This document shows positions 24,815 through 35,632 of a stretch of 64,000 bases of DNA, piece by piece. Below the pieces are notes generated by a model, which saw only the letters and a program-made list of their open reading frames with translations, searched no databases and was not told the DNA's origin. Positions within the stretch are counted from its first letter, which is position 1, and each line of letters begins with the position of its first letter. The stretch lies in the NCBI RefSeq assembly GCF_014650895.1, contig NZ_BMVV01000005.1, positions 310,001 to 374,000 on the forward strand, in the 5' to 3' direction. The stretch is from Streptomyces omiyaensis. GTDB lineage: Bacteria > Actinomycetota > Actinomycetes > Streptomycetales > Streptomycetaceae. A program made the translations under genes and the position numbers.

Positions 24815-25780
24815 ATGACCGCACTGTCGGCCTTCGTGGTACCGGTCGTGACGCTCGGGATGCTCTGGGTGGTGCCGGCCGGGCTCGGACTCGTCGAGGG
24901 GCCCCGGCCACCCGGCTGGGACCGGCTGCGGCGGGCCTGGCCCCTGCTCGCCCTCCCGGGCGCGGTCTCCCTCTGGCTCCCCCGCTCCGGCACCGCGACC
25001 GCCCTCGCCGCCTGCTACGCGCTCGCCACCCTGGCGCTCGCGCTCCAGGCCCCGGCCCGGCTCCTCCTCACCCGGTCGCTCCGGCCGGGCGAGGTCGCGG
25101 TCCTCACCGCGCTCGTCTCGCCCTCCGTCGCCGGGCTCGCGCTCGTCGCCGAACGGGCCGCGTACCCGCTCTTCGGCTTCGAGCTCGACCTGCTGGCCCT
25201 GACCGTGCCGCACTTCCACTTCGCGGGCTTCGCCGCAGCGCTCGTCGCCGGGCTGCTCTGCGCCGCCTCCGGCGAGGGGCCCCTGGCCAGGGCCGCCGCG
25301 CTCAGCGTGCCCGCCGGCACCCTGCTGGTGCTCGCCGGCTACTTCGTCGACGACTGGGCGGAGCTGGCCGGGGCGGTCGTCCTCACCGCCGGCATGGCCG
25401 CGGTCGCGGTGCTCACCCTGCGCGAGCGGCGCGCCCTCGCCGCCGGTCGCGCGACCCGGACGCTGCTCGGCGTCTCCGCTCTCGTCCTCGTCGTCACCAT
25501 GGCGCTCGCGCTCTGGTGGGCGCTCGGCGAGGCGACCGGACTCCCGCACCCCACCCTGACCTGGATGGCCGCGACCCACGGACTCGGCAACGCCCTCGGC
25601 TTCGCCGTCTGCGCCCTGCTCGCCCACCGCCGGCTCCGGCCCGCCCCGCCCACCGACACCGGGACCGGTCCTGCCCGCATCACCCCCGCCACCCCCTCCG
25701 GCCCCGTGCCCGCCGCCCCTCCCGGCGCCGGCGCCGGCGACCGCCCCGCCCCTCTCCCGCGAACGGAGCTCCCGGCATGA
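24815..25780 (+). CDS. YndJ-like integral membrane protein
   Basis: A 321-residue protein with about eight to nine membrane helices and a Pro-rich cytoplasmic tail. The conserved core LTVPHFHFAGFAAALVAGLL, with its HxH pair, and WMAATHGLGNALGFAVCALL near the end identify the YndJ family. The HFHF and ATHG histidines might bind metal or haem. Function is unproven. It heads an operon with a DUF1990 gene (4-nt ATGA overlap) and a lipase-maturation-factor gene, a recurrent actinobacterial combination. Expression should be controlled by the double palindrome just upstream. GGGGGTGG precedes the ATG. Confidence 0.82.
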   Translation: MTALSAFVVPVVTLGMLWVVPAGLGLVEGPRPPGWDRLRRAWPLLALPGAVSLWLPRSGTATALAACYALATLALALQAPARLLLTRSLRPGEVAVLTALVSPSVAGLALVAERAAYPLFGFELDLLALTVPHFHFAGFAAALVAGLLCAASGEGPLARAAALSVPAGTLLVLAGYFVDDWAELAGAVVLTAGMAAVAVLTLRERRALAAGRATRTLLGVSALVLVVTMALALWWALGEATGLPHPTLTWMAATHGLGNALGFAVCALLAHRRLRPAPPTDTGTGPARITPATPSGPVPAAPPGAGAGDRPAPLPRTELPA

Positions 25781-26319
25781 GCCGCATCCTCGGCGACCTG
25801 ACCCGGCGCCGCACCCTCACCTACCGCGAGGTCGGCGCCACCCGCACCCCCGACGCCCTCCCCGCCGGCTTCCACCACCTGCGCCACAGCGCGGCCGTCG
25901 GCCACGGCCCCGCCGCCTTCCGGGCCGCCGCCGAGGCCGTCACCACCTGGCGGATGCACCGCGCCGGCGGCGCCCGGGTCCGCGCCTCCGCCGGCCGCGC
26001 CGCCCCGGGCGTCACCCTGGAGGTCGCGCTCGGGATCGGCCCGCTCGCCCTCGGCGTCCCGTGCCGGGTGATCTGGGTCCCCGAGGAGGAGCACCGGGCC
26101 GGCTTCGCGTACGGCACCCTCACCGGCCATCCGGAGTGCGGCGAGGAGGCCTTCCTCGTGGAGCTGGAACCCGGCGGCACGGTCCGGTTCACCGTCACCG
26201 CCTTCAGCCGGCCGGCCGCCTGGTACACCCGGCTCGCCGGCCCGCTGGTCCCCCGCCTCCAGCTCGCCTACGCCCGCCGGCTGGGCCGCGTCCTCACCCG
26301 GATCGCCGCCGCGGGCTGA
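25777..26319 (+). CDS. DUF1990 family protein
   Basis: A 180-residue soluble protein with conserved pieces TYREVGATR, GFHHLRHSAAVGHGPAAF, ITWRMHRAGGARVRA-like text, IGPLALGVPCRVIWVPEEE and FAYGTLTGHPECGEEAF. These identify DUF1990, a family with a lipid-binding-like beta barrel and no proven activity. Its partnership with YndJ is widespread in actinobacteria. The ATG overlaps the TGA of yndJ by 4 nt (ATGA), so the two are translationally coupled. Confidence 0.87.
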   Translation: MSRILGDLTRRRTLTYREVGATRTPDALPAGFHHLRHSAAVGHGPAAFRAAAEAVTTWRMHRAGGARVRASAGRAAPGVTLEVALGIGPLALGVPCRVIWVPEEEHRAGFAYGTLTGHPECGEEAFLVELEPGGTVRFTVTAFSRPAAWYTRLAGPLVPRLQLAYARRLGRVLTRIAAAG

Positions 26320-26330
26320 TACTGGAGGCG

Positions 26331-27761
26331 ATGGAGTGGTTCACCGCGCCCGAGCTGTGGCTGGGCCGGACCGTCTTCCAGCGCGGCCTGGCGGTCCTGT
26401 ACTGCGTGGCGTTCCTGTCGGCCGCGCTCCAGTTCCGGGCGCTCATCGGCGAGCGCGGCATGCTCCCCGTGCCGGAGTACCTCCGCCGCACCACCCCGCT
26501 CCGCTCCCCCTCCCTCTTCCACTGGCGCTACTCGGACCGCCTCTTCGCGGGGGTCGCCTGGTCGGGCGCCGCCCTCGCGGCGGCGCTCGCCGCCGGGGCG
26601 GGGGACGCGGTGCCGCTCGGGGCCGCGATGGCGCTGTGGCTGGCGCTCTGGGTCCTCTACCTGTCGATCGTGAACGTCGGCCAGACCTGGTACGCCTTCG
26701 GCTGGGAGTCGCTGCTCCTGGAGACCGGCTTCCTCGCGGTCTTCCTCGGCAACGACGACGTCGCCCCGCCCCTCCCGGTCCTGCTGCTGCTCCGCTGGCT
26801 GCTCTTCCGCGTCGAGTTCGGCGCGGGCCTCATCAAGATCCGCGGCGACGCCTGCTGGCGGAAGCTCACGTGCCTGGACCACCACCACGAGACCCAGCCG
26901 ATGCCCGGGCCGCTGAGCTGGTTCTTCCACCGGCTCCCCCGCCCGCTGCACCGCGTGGAGGCGGCCGCCAACCACGTCGTCCAGCTCGGCGTGCCGTTCC
27001 TCCTCTTCGCCCCGCAGCCGGTGGCCTCGGTCGCGGCCGGCCTGATGATCGTCACCCAGCTGTGGCTGGTGCTCTCCGGCAACTTCGCCTGGCTCAACTG
27101 GCTGACGATCCTCCTCGCCGCCTCCGCCCTGGACCTCTCGGCCCTCTCCGGCGACCGCGCCGCCCCCGCCACGCCGGTCTGGTACGCCGTCCTGGTGGTC
27201 GCCCTCACCGTCCTGGTCCTCGTCCTCAGCCGCCACCCCGTCCGGAACCTGCTCTCCCGCCGCCAGGCCATGAACCGTTCCTTCGACCCCTTCCACCTCG
27301 TCAACGCCTACGGCGCCTTCGGCACCGTCGGCCGCGTCCGGGACGAGATCGTCGTGGAGGGCACGAGCGACCCGGCGCCGGGACCGGGGACGGAGTGGAA
27401 GGAGTACGGCTTCAAGGGGAAACCGGGCGATCCGCACCGGTGGCCGCGGCAGTACGCGCCGTGGCACCTGCGGCTCGACTGGCTGCTCTGGTTCGTGGCC
27501 CTCTCGCCGTCCTACGGGGCGGCGTGGTTCGACGGCTTCGTGCGGCGGCTGCTGCTGAACGACGGGGACCTGCTGAAGCTGATCCGGCACAACCCGTTCC
27601 CGGACGCCCCTCCGGTCCACGTCCGCTGCCGCCTGTACCGGTACCGCTTCACGACGTGGCGGGAGCTCCGGGAGACCCGCGACTGCTGGCACCGGACGTA
27701 CCTCCGGGACATGGTCCCGCCGACGCGGCTCCGGACCCCGCCCGGACCGTCCGCCCCCTGA
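26331..27761 (+). CDS. lipase maturation factor (LMF1-like) membrane protein
   Basis: A 476-residue protein. Around eight membrane helices occupy residues 15-325. Then comes the soluble C-terminal LMF domain (340-460), with VEGTSDPAPGPGTEWKEYGF, KGKPGDPHRWPRQYAPWHLR, LDWLLWF and LIRHNPFPDAPPVHVR. The motif GAGLIKIRGDACWRKLTCLDHHHETQPMP splits over residues 163-191 and is highly characteristic. Animal LMF1 helps lipases fold in the ER; the bacterial role is unknown but may involve secreted enzymes or lipids. CTGGAGG lies 4 nt before the ATG, 11 bp after the DUF1990 stop, so this is the third gene of the operon. Confidence 0.92.
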   Translation: MEWFTAPELWLGRTVFQRGLAVLYCVAFLSAALQFRALIGERGMLPVPEYLRRTTPLRSPSLFHWRYSDRLFAGVAWSGAALAAALAAGAGDAVPLGAAMALWLALWVLYLSIVNVGQTWYAFGWESLLLETGFLAVFLGNDDVAPPLPVLLLLRWLLFRVEFGAGLIKIRGDACWRKLTCLDHHHETQPMPGPLSWFFHRLPRPLHRVEAAANHVVQLGVPFLLFAPQPVASVAAGLMIVTQLWLVLSGNFAWLNWLTILLAASALDLSALSGDRAAPATPVWYAVLVVALTVLVLVLSRHPVRNLLSRRQAMNRSFDPFHLVNAYGAFGTVGRVRDEIVVEGTSDPAPGPGTEWKEYGFKGKPGDPHRWPRQYAPWHLRLDWLLWFVALSPSYGAAWFDGFVRRLLLNDGDLLKLIRHNPFPDAPPVHVRCRLYRYRFTTWRELRETRDCWHRTYLRDMVPPTRLRTPPGPSAP

Positions 27762-27829
27762 ACCCCGGCGGCCCCGGAGCCCACTGAGCCCGCGGGACCG
27801 GCGGAACTGACGGACTCCCCCGGCGGCCC

Positions 27830-27858
27830 TTGTCCGCGGAGCGGCGGATCCCTAGCTT
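27830..27858 (+). promoter_or_regulatory. sigma-HrdB-like promoter of the secreted nuclease-like gene
   Basis: TTGTCC (27830-27835) and TAGCTT (27853-27858) are separated by exactly 17 bp, 47 nt before the ATG. This is one of the clearest promoters in the window. Confidence 0.65.
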
Positions 27859-27904
27859 GTGCCGTTTGGCCTTCCGGGCCTTCCGACGCGGACGGGGTAC
27901 GAGG

Positions 27905-29413
27905 ATGAGACAGGCAGTGCGCCGCCTGGCGGTGCTGTGTTCCGCTCTGTTCGCCATGACGGCCGTGACGCCCGCGCAGGCCCAGGCGGTGGAGAGCCGG
28001 CCCGTGCCCGTCACGGCGAGCGACAAGTACGCGCTCAGGTCCGTGGGCGCGGGCGACCTGTACGTGTCGGTGGAGATCTCCCGGACCGGCAGCGGGGAGG
28101 CGATGCTGCGTGCGCGCACCTCCGCCGCCTCCCCGGCCGGCCTCGGAGCGTGGGAGAAGTTCACGCTGCACACCGACGACAAGGGAGTGACCACCACCCT
28201 GCGTTCGGAGGCGAACGGGAACTACGTCACGACCGAGCGCGGCTACACGGGCAGCCACCGGAACCTGCTGCGCGCCCGGGGCACCCTCTCCGGCGAGGGG
28301 GAGAAGCTCCGGCTGGAGAAGCAGACCGACGGCACGTACGCGCTGAAGGCCGCCACGGACGACGGCTACCGGTACGTGACCGCCGAGGTCCAGGACCCCG
28401 GCGCGGACGCGGGGCTGCTGCGCGCCCGCGGCACCTCCGTCGGCTCCTGGCAGAAGTTCCACCTCGTCCACCTCGGCGAGGAGAACGCGAGCGATCTGGG
28501 CGGCCGCCCCGCTCCCGCCTCCCCCGCTCCGGCCGCCGACTTCCGCGTCATGTCGTGGAACGTCTGCGCGAACCACCACTCCGCCTGCGGCAACCACCGC
28601 GTGGAGGGCCCGTCCCTGGGCGCGCAGATCACCGGCCGGATGGGCACCGACGCGGAGGCGCGGACGTACCGCGCCGTCTTCCTCCAGGAGATGTGCGAGG
28701 CGCACGCCAAGTCCATCGAGACGGCGCTGGAGGCGAAGACGGGCACCGGGTGGGACGTGCGCTTCGCCCCCATCGGGTTCACCGTCGACGGCTCCTCGCT
28801 GGAGGCCGCGAGGACCTGTGACGACGCCGGTTCGCCGGGCGCCTGGAAGGACCGCGGGTCCTACGGCATCGGACTCGCCCTGCCGGACGCCAACGAGTGG
28901 TACCACTCCTACGACCTTCCGTCCCCGCAGAACAGGACCATCGGCGACGCCTGGGTGCGCATGGAGCAGCGGGCCGGCCTGTGCGCCGTCCTCCCGGCGC
29001 AGGCCCTCCAGTTCTGCACCGCCCACTTCAGCGCCGGCCTGCCGGAGGACGACGCGGACGGCACGAAGCGCGCCGAGCAGGCCGAGGAGATGCAGAGGAT
29101 GGTCCGCTCGTACACCGTGGCCGGCTACCGGACCGTCTACGGCGGCGACTTCAACGCGATCCCGCCGGACTCCGCCTCGCCGGACACTCCCAGGACCGTC
29201 ATGACGTCCGCCTACGCGGCGGACCGGGAGTGCGACGAGGGCCTGTCGAGCGCCCGCCCGCGGGACGGCCGGTCGACGAAGCCGCTGGCGACCCGCAGCA
29301 TCAAGATCGACTACCTGTTCGGCCCGCCGTCGGGCACGGTCGTGTCGTGCGCGGTGGGGACCGACGCGGGCCGGTCGGACCACTACCCGATCACGGGACG
29401 GTTCAGCTTCTGA
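27905..29413 (+). CDS. secreted endonuclease/exonuclease/phosphatase with fascin-like N-terminus
   Basis: A 502-residue protein. The signal peptide ends at AQA near residue 26-28. A beta-trefoil-like domain (about 40-200) repeats ALRS..GDLYVSVE, TTERGY..NLLRARG and YRYVTAEV..AGLLRARG, as in fascin or carbohydrate-binding folds. The EEP catalytic domain follows (215-500): RVMSWNVCANHH, the metal-ligand Glu in FLQEMCE, YGGDFNAIP and SDHYPITG. Several cysteines may form disulfides outside the cell. It could be a secreted DNase, an RNase or a phosphodiesterase such as a sphingomyelinase-like enzyme; the sequence alone does not decide. It has its own promoter and a double terminator. Confidence 0.88.
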   Translation: MRQAVRRLAVLCSALFAMTAVTPAQAQAVESRPVPVTASDKYALRSVGAGDLYVSVEISRTGSGEAMLRARTSAASPAGLGAWEKFTLHTDDKGVTTTLRSEANGNYVTTERGYTGSHRNLLRARGTLSGEGEKLRLEKQTDGTYALKAATDDGYRYVTAEVQDPGADAGLLRARGTSVGSWQKFHLVHLGEENASDLGGRPAPASPAPAADFRVMSWNVCANHHSACGNHRVEGPSLGAQITGRMGTDAEARTYRAVFLQEMCEAHAKSIETALEAKTGTGWDVRFAPIGFTVDGSSLEAARTCDDAGSPGAWKDRGSYGIGLALPDANEWYHSYDLPSPQNRTIGDAWVRMEQRAGLCAVLPAQALQFCTAHFSAGLPEDDADGTKRAEQAEEMQRMVRSYTVAGYRTVYGGDFNAIPPDSASPDTPRTVMTSAYAADRECDEGLSSARPRDGRSTKPLATRSIKIDYLFGPPSGTVVSCAVGTDAGRSDHYPITGRFSF

Positions 29414-29434
29414 GCGAAGGCGGGGACCCGGTGC

Positions 29435-29522
29435 GGAGCGCCCTCGGGCGCTCCGGCCGGGGCGGCGAAGCCGCGGCGCGGACGCGACGGTGCCCCCGGT
29501 CCGCGCGGGGACCGGGGGCACC
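29435..29522. terminator. two hairpins after the secreted EEP gene
   Basis: First hairpin: GGAGCGCCC (29435-29443) with 29446-29454. Second: 14-bp perfect stem (GGTGCCCCCGGTCC, 29489-29502, with 29509-29522) around GCGCGG. They also lie downstream of the minus-strand peptide gene ending at 29591. Confidence 0.8.
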
Positions 29523-29590
29523 GGGGGGGGTACGGGCCGCGCCGGGGCGGCCGGGGACGACCCCGCACGTCGGGGCGGCGTCCCGTCGGA

Positions 29591-29761
29591 TCAGTCGATG
29601 CCCGGCAGGATGTGGGGCTCGGCGAGGTCGTCCTCGTAGCCCGCGAGCCGGATCGGGGCCGACCGGGCCCAGACTTCGAGGCTTCCCAGCTCGCCGTCGC
29701 GCCGCTTCCGCCCGGAGGGTTCCGAGGGCTTCGGTTCCTGCTTCGTCAGTTCGGGTGTCAC
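29591..29761 (-). CDS. 56-residue peptide, possible RiPP-like precursor
   Basis: A short frame with a very good ribosome-binding site (AAAGGAG, 7 nt before GTG). The N-terminal half is charged and Pro/Lys/Glu-rich (VTPELTKQEPKPSEPSG, RKRRDGELGS). The C-terminal half is hydrophobic and acidic (LEVWARSAPIRLAGYEDD, then LAEPHILPGID). It has no cysteine, signal peptide or membrane helix. The sharp change of composition near residue 24-28 looks like a leader/core layout of a ribosomally made, modified peptide. No modification enzyme lies in the window, so this is only a suggestion. It could equally be a small regulatory protein. Hairpins at 29435-29522 could terminate it. Confidence 0.6.
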   Translation of the reverse strand: MTPELTKQEPKPSEPSGRKRRDGELGSLEVWARSAPIRLAGYEDDLAEPHILPGID

Positions 29762-29987
29762 CGCGCACTCCTTTGTGTCGCGTTCAGAGGGGGACGTGGG
29801 GCCGGTCGGTCGCGGTGGCGCCGTTCTTCGGGCGGGACCGCGGCCGAGGTGGGTGGCCAGTCCCCTGGCCGGCCGTGGAGCGGGTGTCGCTCCGGTGGCC
29901 GACCGTGGGCATCAGAGTAACCAAATGAGCGCGCCCGCGCTCTACCGGGCTCAAAAGTGTGACGCGTTCGGGTGACGGAGACCGGAA

Positions 29988-30017
29988 AAGCGCCCTTTCC
30001 CGAAGGGAAGGGCGCTT
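29988..30017 (-). terminator. intrinsic terminator of the SDR gene
   Basis: Read on the minus strand: AAGCGCCCTTCCC, a C-UUCG-G tetraloop, GGGAAAGGGCGCTT, then TTTCC. There is one bulged base. It lies 44 bp after the stop codon and is unusual here in having a clear U-tract. Confidence 0.85.
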
Positions 30018-30060
30018 CTCGGTGATCACGCGGACGGGGCGGCGGGGGACCCGCCGCGGC

Positions 30061-31536
30061 CTACCACTTGCCGGGGGCGTAGTCCTTCATGAAGACGCCG
30101 TACAGGTCCTCGCCCGCCTCGCCGCGCACGACGGGGTCGTAGACGCGGGCGGCGCCGTCGACCAGGTCCAGCGGGGCGTGGAAGCCGGCCTCGGCGAGCC
30201 GCAGCTTCTCGAAGTGCGGGCGCTCGTCGGTGATCCATCCGGTGTCGACCGAGGTCATGAGGATCCTGTCGGCCTCGAACATCTCCTGGGCGCTGGTCCG
30301 GGTCACCATGTTCATGGCGGCCTTCGCGGCGTTGGTGTTCGGGTGTCCGGCGCCCTTGTAGCCGCGGGAGAAGACGCCCTCCATGGCGGAGACGTTCACG
30401 ACGTACGCCCGGCCGCTCGCGGCCTTGGCGGCGGCCTCGGCCATCGACGGGCGCAGCGCGCTGATCAGGATGAACGGCGAGGTGTAGTTGCAGAGCTGGG
30501 TCTCCAGGAGCTCCACCGGGGAGATCTGGTCGATCGTCTGCACCCAGGTGTTGGAGTCCACGACGTCCGGGAGGAGGCCGCCGGCGTCGATCGCGGTGCC
30601 GGCGTGGTGGCGCTCCAGGCTCGCGTTGCCCGCGACGAGGGCGAGGTCCGCGACCTTCTGGGCGTCCAGGCCGCTGGTGCCGACGGGCAGCGCGGCGAGG
30701 CCGTCGACGGCGCCGGAGTTGAAGGCGCCGATGACGTGGTGGGCGGGCAGCTCGCCGGCCGGCAGCGGCGCGGACTCGCCGTCGACCAGGGCGGCGTACG
30801 CGGAGGGGAGCCGGCGCACGGTCTGCGTGGCGTTGTTGATCAGGATGTCCAGCGGGCCCGCGGCGGAGACCCGCTCGGCGAGGGCCACGGCCTGGCCCGG
30901 GTCGCGCAGGTCGATGCCGACGACCTCCAGGCGGTGGATCCACTCCGCCGAGTCCTCCATCGCCTTGAAGCGGCGGATGGCGTCCTTGGGGAAGCGGGTG
31001 GTGATCGTGGTGTGCGCGCCGTCGCGGAGCAGGCGCAGCGCGATGTACATGCCGATCTTCGCGCGGCCGCCGGTCAGCAGGGCGCGCTTGCCGGTGAGGT
31101 CCGCGCGGGCGTCCCGCTTGCCGCGGTTGAGGGCCGCGCAGTCCTGGCAGAGCTGGTGGTAGAAGTAGTCGACCTCGACGTACCGGGTCTTGCAGGTGTA
31201 GCAGGACCGGGGGCGCTGGAGTATGCCCGCGATCCGCCCCGCCTCGGTGACCGAGGAGGGCAGGATGCCCTCGGTCTCGTCGTCGATGCGCTGCGCGGAG
31301 CCGGTCGCGGTGGCCTCGGTGACGGCCCGGTCGTGGGCGGTCTTCGCGGCGCGGCGCTCCTGGCGGCGGCGCTGCTTCACCGAGCGGTAGATGCCGGCGG
31401 TGGCGCGGCGGACGGCGATCGCGTCGGGGTGGTCGACGTCGATCTTCTCCAGCTCGTCGAGCACGCTCAGACAGACGGCCAGGCGCTCGGGGTCGATTCC
31501 CGGCCCGTACTCCTGGAGTTCTTCGGTCACCGTCAT
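30061..31536 (-). CDS. SDR-family oxidoreductase with N-terminal zinc ribbon
   Basis: A 491-residue protein. The first 105 residues are helical and charged (KQRRRQERRAAKTAHDRA). A four-cysteine zinc site follows (Cys112, Cys115, Cys130 and Cys133 in CYTC and CQDC). From 148 on there is a short-chain dehydrogenase fold with TGGRAKIG, the NNATQ stretch, VVNVSAMEG and NTNAAKAAMNM, where Tyr of the classical YxxxK is replaced by Asn (NxxxK). That replacement makes ordinary dehydrogenase chemistry doubtful. The protein may bind nucleotide for another purpose. Substrate is unknown. It is single-gene, with its own terminator and a GAAGG before ATG. Confidence 0.75.
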   Translation of the reverse strand: MTVTEELQEYGPGIDPERLAVCLSVLDELEKIDVDHPDAIAVRRATAGIYRSVKQRRRQERRAAKTAHDRAVTEATATGSAQRIDDETEGILPSSVTEAGRIAGILQRPRSCYTCKTRYVEVDYFYHQLCQDCAALNRGKRDARADLTGKRALLTGGRAKIGMYIALRLLRDGAHTTITTRFPKDAIRRFKAMEDSAEWIHRLEVVGIDLRDPGQAVALAERVSAAGPLDILINNATQTVRRLPSAYAALVDGESAPLPAGELPAHHVIGAFNSGAVDGLAALPVGTSGLDAQKVADLALVAGNASLERHHAGTAIDAGGLLPDVVDSNTWVQTIDQISPVELLETQLCNYTSPFILISALRPSMAEAAAKAASGRAYVVNVSAMEGVFSRGYKGAGHPNTNAAKAAMNMVTRTSAQEMFEADRILMTSVDTGWITDERPHFEKLRLAEAGFHAPLDLVDGAARVYDPVVRGEAGEDLYGVFMKDYAPGKW

Positions 31537-31599
31537 GGCCTTCGTCGTTCCTCGATCGCTCGCGGGCGGGGTGCCGCCGGGGGTTTTGAAGTGTCAACT

Positions 31600-32427
31600 T
31601 TACGGAGCCGGGGCCCGCCGTTCCAAACCCGTTCCGGGAGCGTGGTCGAACACACAGTCGCCGCAGAGGCCGCCGGAGGGGCAGCGGTAGTAGAGACAGC
31701 AGCTGGCGCGGCGCAGCCCGGGGCCCCGGACGGTACCGGCCAGGTCGGGGTGGTCGAAGAGGCCCTGGACGAGGGCGGCGGCCCGCTCGGCCGCCGCGGG
31801 CCTGCCGTGGGCGCGGGCCCAGCGGGTGAGTTCGCGCAGGGCCCCGGCGAGGGCGGAGCCGGCGTTCCCCCACAGCAGCCGGGGCGAGATCCGCCCGTCG
31901 CGGGCGAAGGCCGCGTGGAGCGGGACGAGGTGCGCCTCGTGGACGGCCTCGCGGAGCGCGGCGACGGTGGCCGGGCGGGTGCCGCCGCCGGCCCACCACA
32001 GGTCGTCCGGGGAGGTGAGGGCCGGGTCCCAGTGCAGGCCGGCCGGGTCGAGGGCGGGGAAGCGGCCGTGGAGCGCGGCCGGCCCGAGCGCCGTCGACCA
32101 GAGGCGGGCGGCGAGCCCGAGATGGGCGACGGAGGCGCCGACGCGCCGCTCGGGCGCGCCGAGCCGGGCGGCGACCCGGTCCACGCGCGCGTGGAGGGGC
32201 GCGTCGCCGGCCGGGTCCTTCCCCGCGTAGAGCCGGGCGAGGGGACGGTGGTCGCCGCCGGTGGGCGGCGGCGCGGTCCGCAGGGCGAAGAACCCCCCGA
32301 CGAAGTCGACGGAGGGGACCTCGGCGGGTCCGCCGGAGGCGGCCTCCGCCGCGGCACCTGTTCCGGTTTCGACGGAGATGGAAGCGGAGGCCACGGCTCC
32401 GGCGGGTGCGTTCTCGTCGGGATCCAC
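31600..32427 (-). CDS. FhuF-like ferric-siderophore reductase, 2Fe-2S
   Basis: A 275-residue protein. The C-terminal motif RASCCLYYRCPSGGLCGDC carries four closely spaced cysteines, the 2Fe-2S site of FhuF-type reductases. Upstream text such as HLGLAARLWSTALGPAAL and LHWDPALTSPDDLWWAGG fits the same family. FhuF reduces iron in imported ferric siderophores in the cytoplasm. GTG 32427 is chosen because GAGGGGGAG lies just upstream. I see no iron-repressor box of the TTAGGTTAGG type in the 313-bp upstream region, nor siderophore genes nearby, so it may serve siderophore systems elsewhere. Confidence 0.85.
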   Translation of the reverse strand: MDPDENAPAGAVASASISVETGTGAAAEAASGGPAEVPSVDFVGGFFALRTAPPPTGGDHRPLARLYAGKDPAGDAPLHARVDRVAARLGAPERRVGASVAHLGLAARLWSTALGPAALHGRFPALDPAGLHWDPALTSPDDLWWAGGGTRPATVAALREAVHEAHLVPLHAAFARDGRISPRLLWGNAGSALAGALRELTRWARAHGRPAAAERAAALVQGLFDHPDLAGTVRGPGLRRASCCLYYRCPSGGLCGDCVFDHAPGTGLERRAPAP

Positions 32428-32740
32428 GGTCTCCCCCTCGGCTCCCCCGCCGGTACGGCTCCGGCGGGGCGGGCCCACCGTATCCGGGGGCGCGGAGCGG
32501 CTTCGCGGGCCAAAGTGGACCGCTCCGGGCGGCGACTGGCTCGGGATCTGGCTCCCCTGCCGCACCGCCCGCACGCCCGGTACCGCTTCCCATAGCCGAA
32601 TCGTCCCGTTTCGACCCGCTATGACCTGCGGTGGCGTACGACTCCGGGTGTACGTGATCTCGGCGTACTGCGTCGGCGGTACCGGTGAGGGGTTCCCTGG
32701 TCTGACGACGGGAGCGGCCCGGCGAGCGATCGTGGAGGGT
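32428..32740. other. divergent intergenic region
   Basis: 313 bp between the FhuF-like gene and the exporter. No convincing small gene, hairpin or consensus promoter was recognised. It must carry both promoters. Confidence 0.45.
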
Positions 32741-35134
<2,394 letters not shown>

Positions 35135-35151
35135 TCACCGGCCCGTTGACG

Positions 35152-35361
35152 TCACGCCCGTTCCGCGGCGCACCCTCCCCCGGCGGGGCCGGGCTGGGGC
35201 TGCGGCTCCGGCGCGGGCACCGGCCCGCCGGGCTGCGGCGGCGCGGGCGGGACCGGGTCCGGCGGGGCGGGCACCGGATTGGGCGGCGGAACCGGCGGGG
35301 GCGAGGGCTGCGGCGGCGGGATGGGCGAAGGCGGCAGCGGGTCGGGATACGGATGGGTCAT
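35152..35361 (-). CDS. small proline-rich protein
   Basis: A 69-residue protein starting MTHPYPDPLPPSP, nearly half proline. No signal peptide or membrane segment is present. A strong GGAGG lies 7 nt before the ATG, which is the main reason to believe it is expressed. One cysteine near the end (GGGCAAERA). I do not recognise a family. It lies 119 bp upstream of and co-directional with the Rpf/M23 gene. Confidence 0.5.
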   Translation of the reverse strand: MTHPYPDPLPPSPIPPPQPSPPPVPPPNPVPAPPDPVPPAPPQPGGPVPAPEPQPQPGPAGGGCAAERA

Positions 35362-35568
35362 GACGGAACCTCCTGGTCGACGGCCCCCCTCGGTCTCCCT
35401 CCAGCTTCCCCCAAGGACGCCGTCGACACCTCCGTCCCGCCTCCGCGCGACGCCGTCCGGGTCGGACCCGGGGTCGCGCGGGATCACGCGGGGCCGGGGC
35501 GGGGGCGTCGGCCCCGCCGGACCGGGCGCGGAGCCGGTGGGGCCGGACCGGAGGGCGAGCCCTCGGGA

Positions 35569-35608
35569 ACCCCGGCCCCGCCGGGTCACGCGCGGGCGGG
35601 GCCGGGGT
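35569..35608 (-). terminator. hairpin after the GNAT gene
   Basis: 14-bp perfect stem (35569-35582 with 35595-35608, arms ACCCCGGCCCCGCC) and a 12-nt loop, 25 bp downstream of the GNAT stop. Confidence 0.8.
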
Positions 35609-35632
35609 GCGCCCCGGCGGGGCACGCGGCCG

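Noticed and set aside
31600-32740. Iron-repressor box before the FhuF-like gene
   Set aside because: No 19-bp TTAGGTTAGG-type inverted repeat was found in the upstream region.
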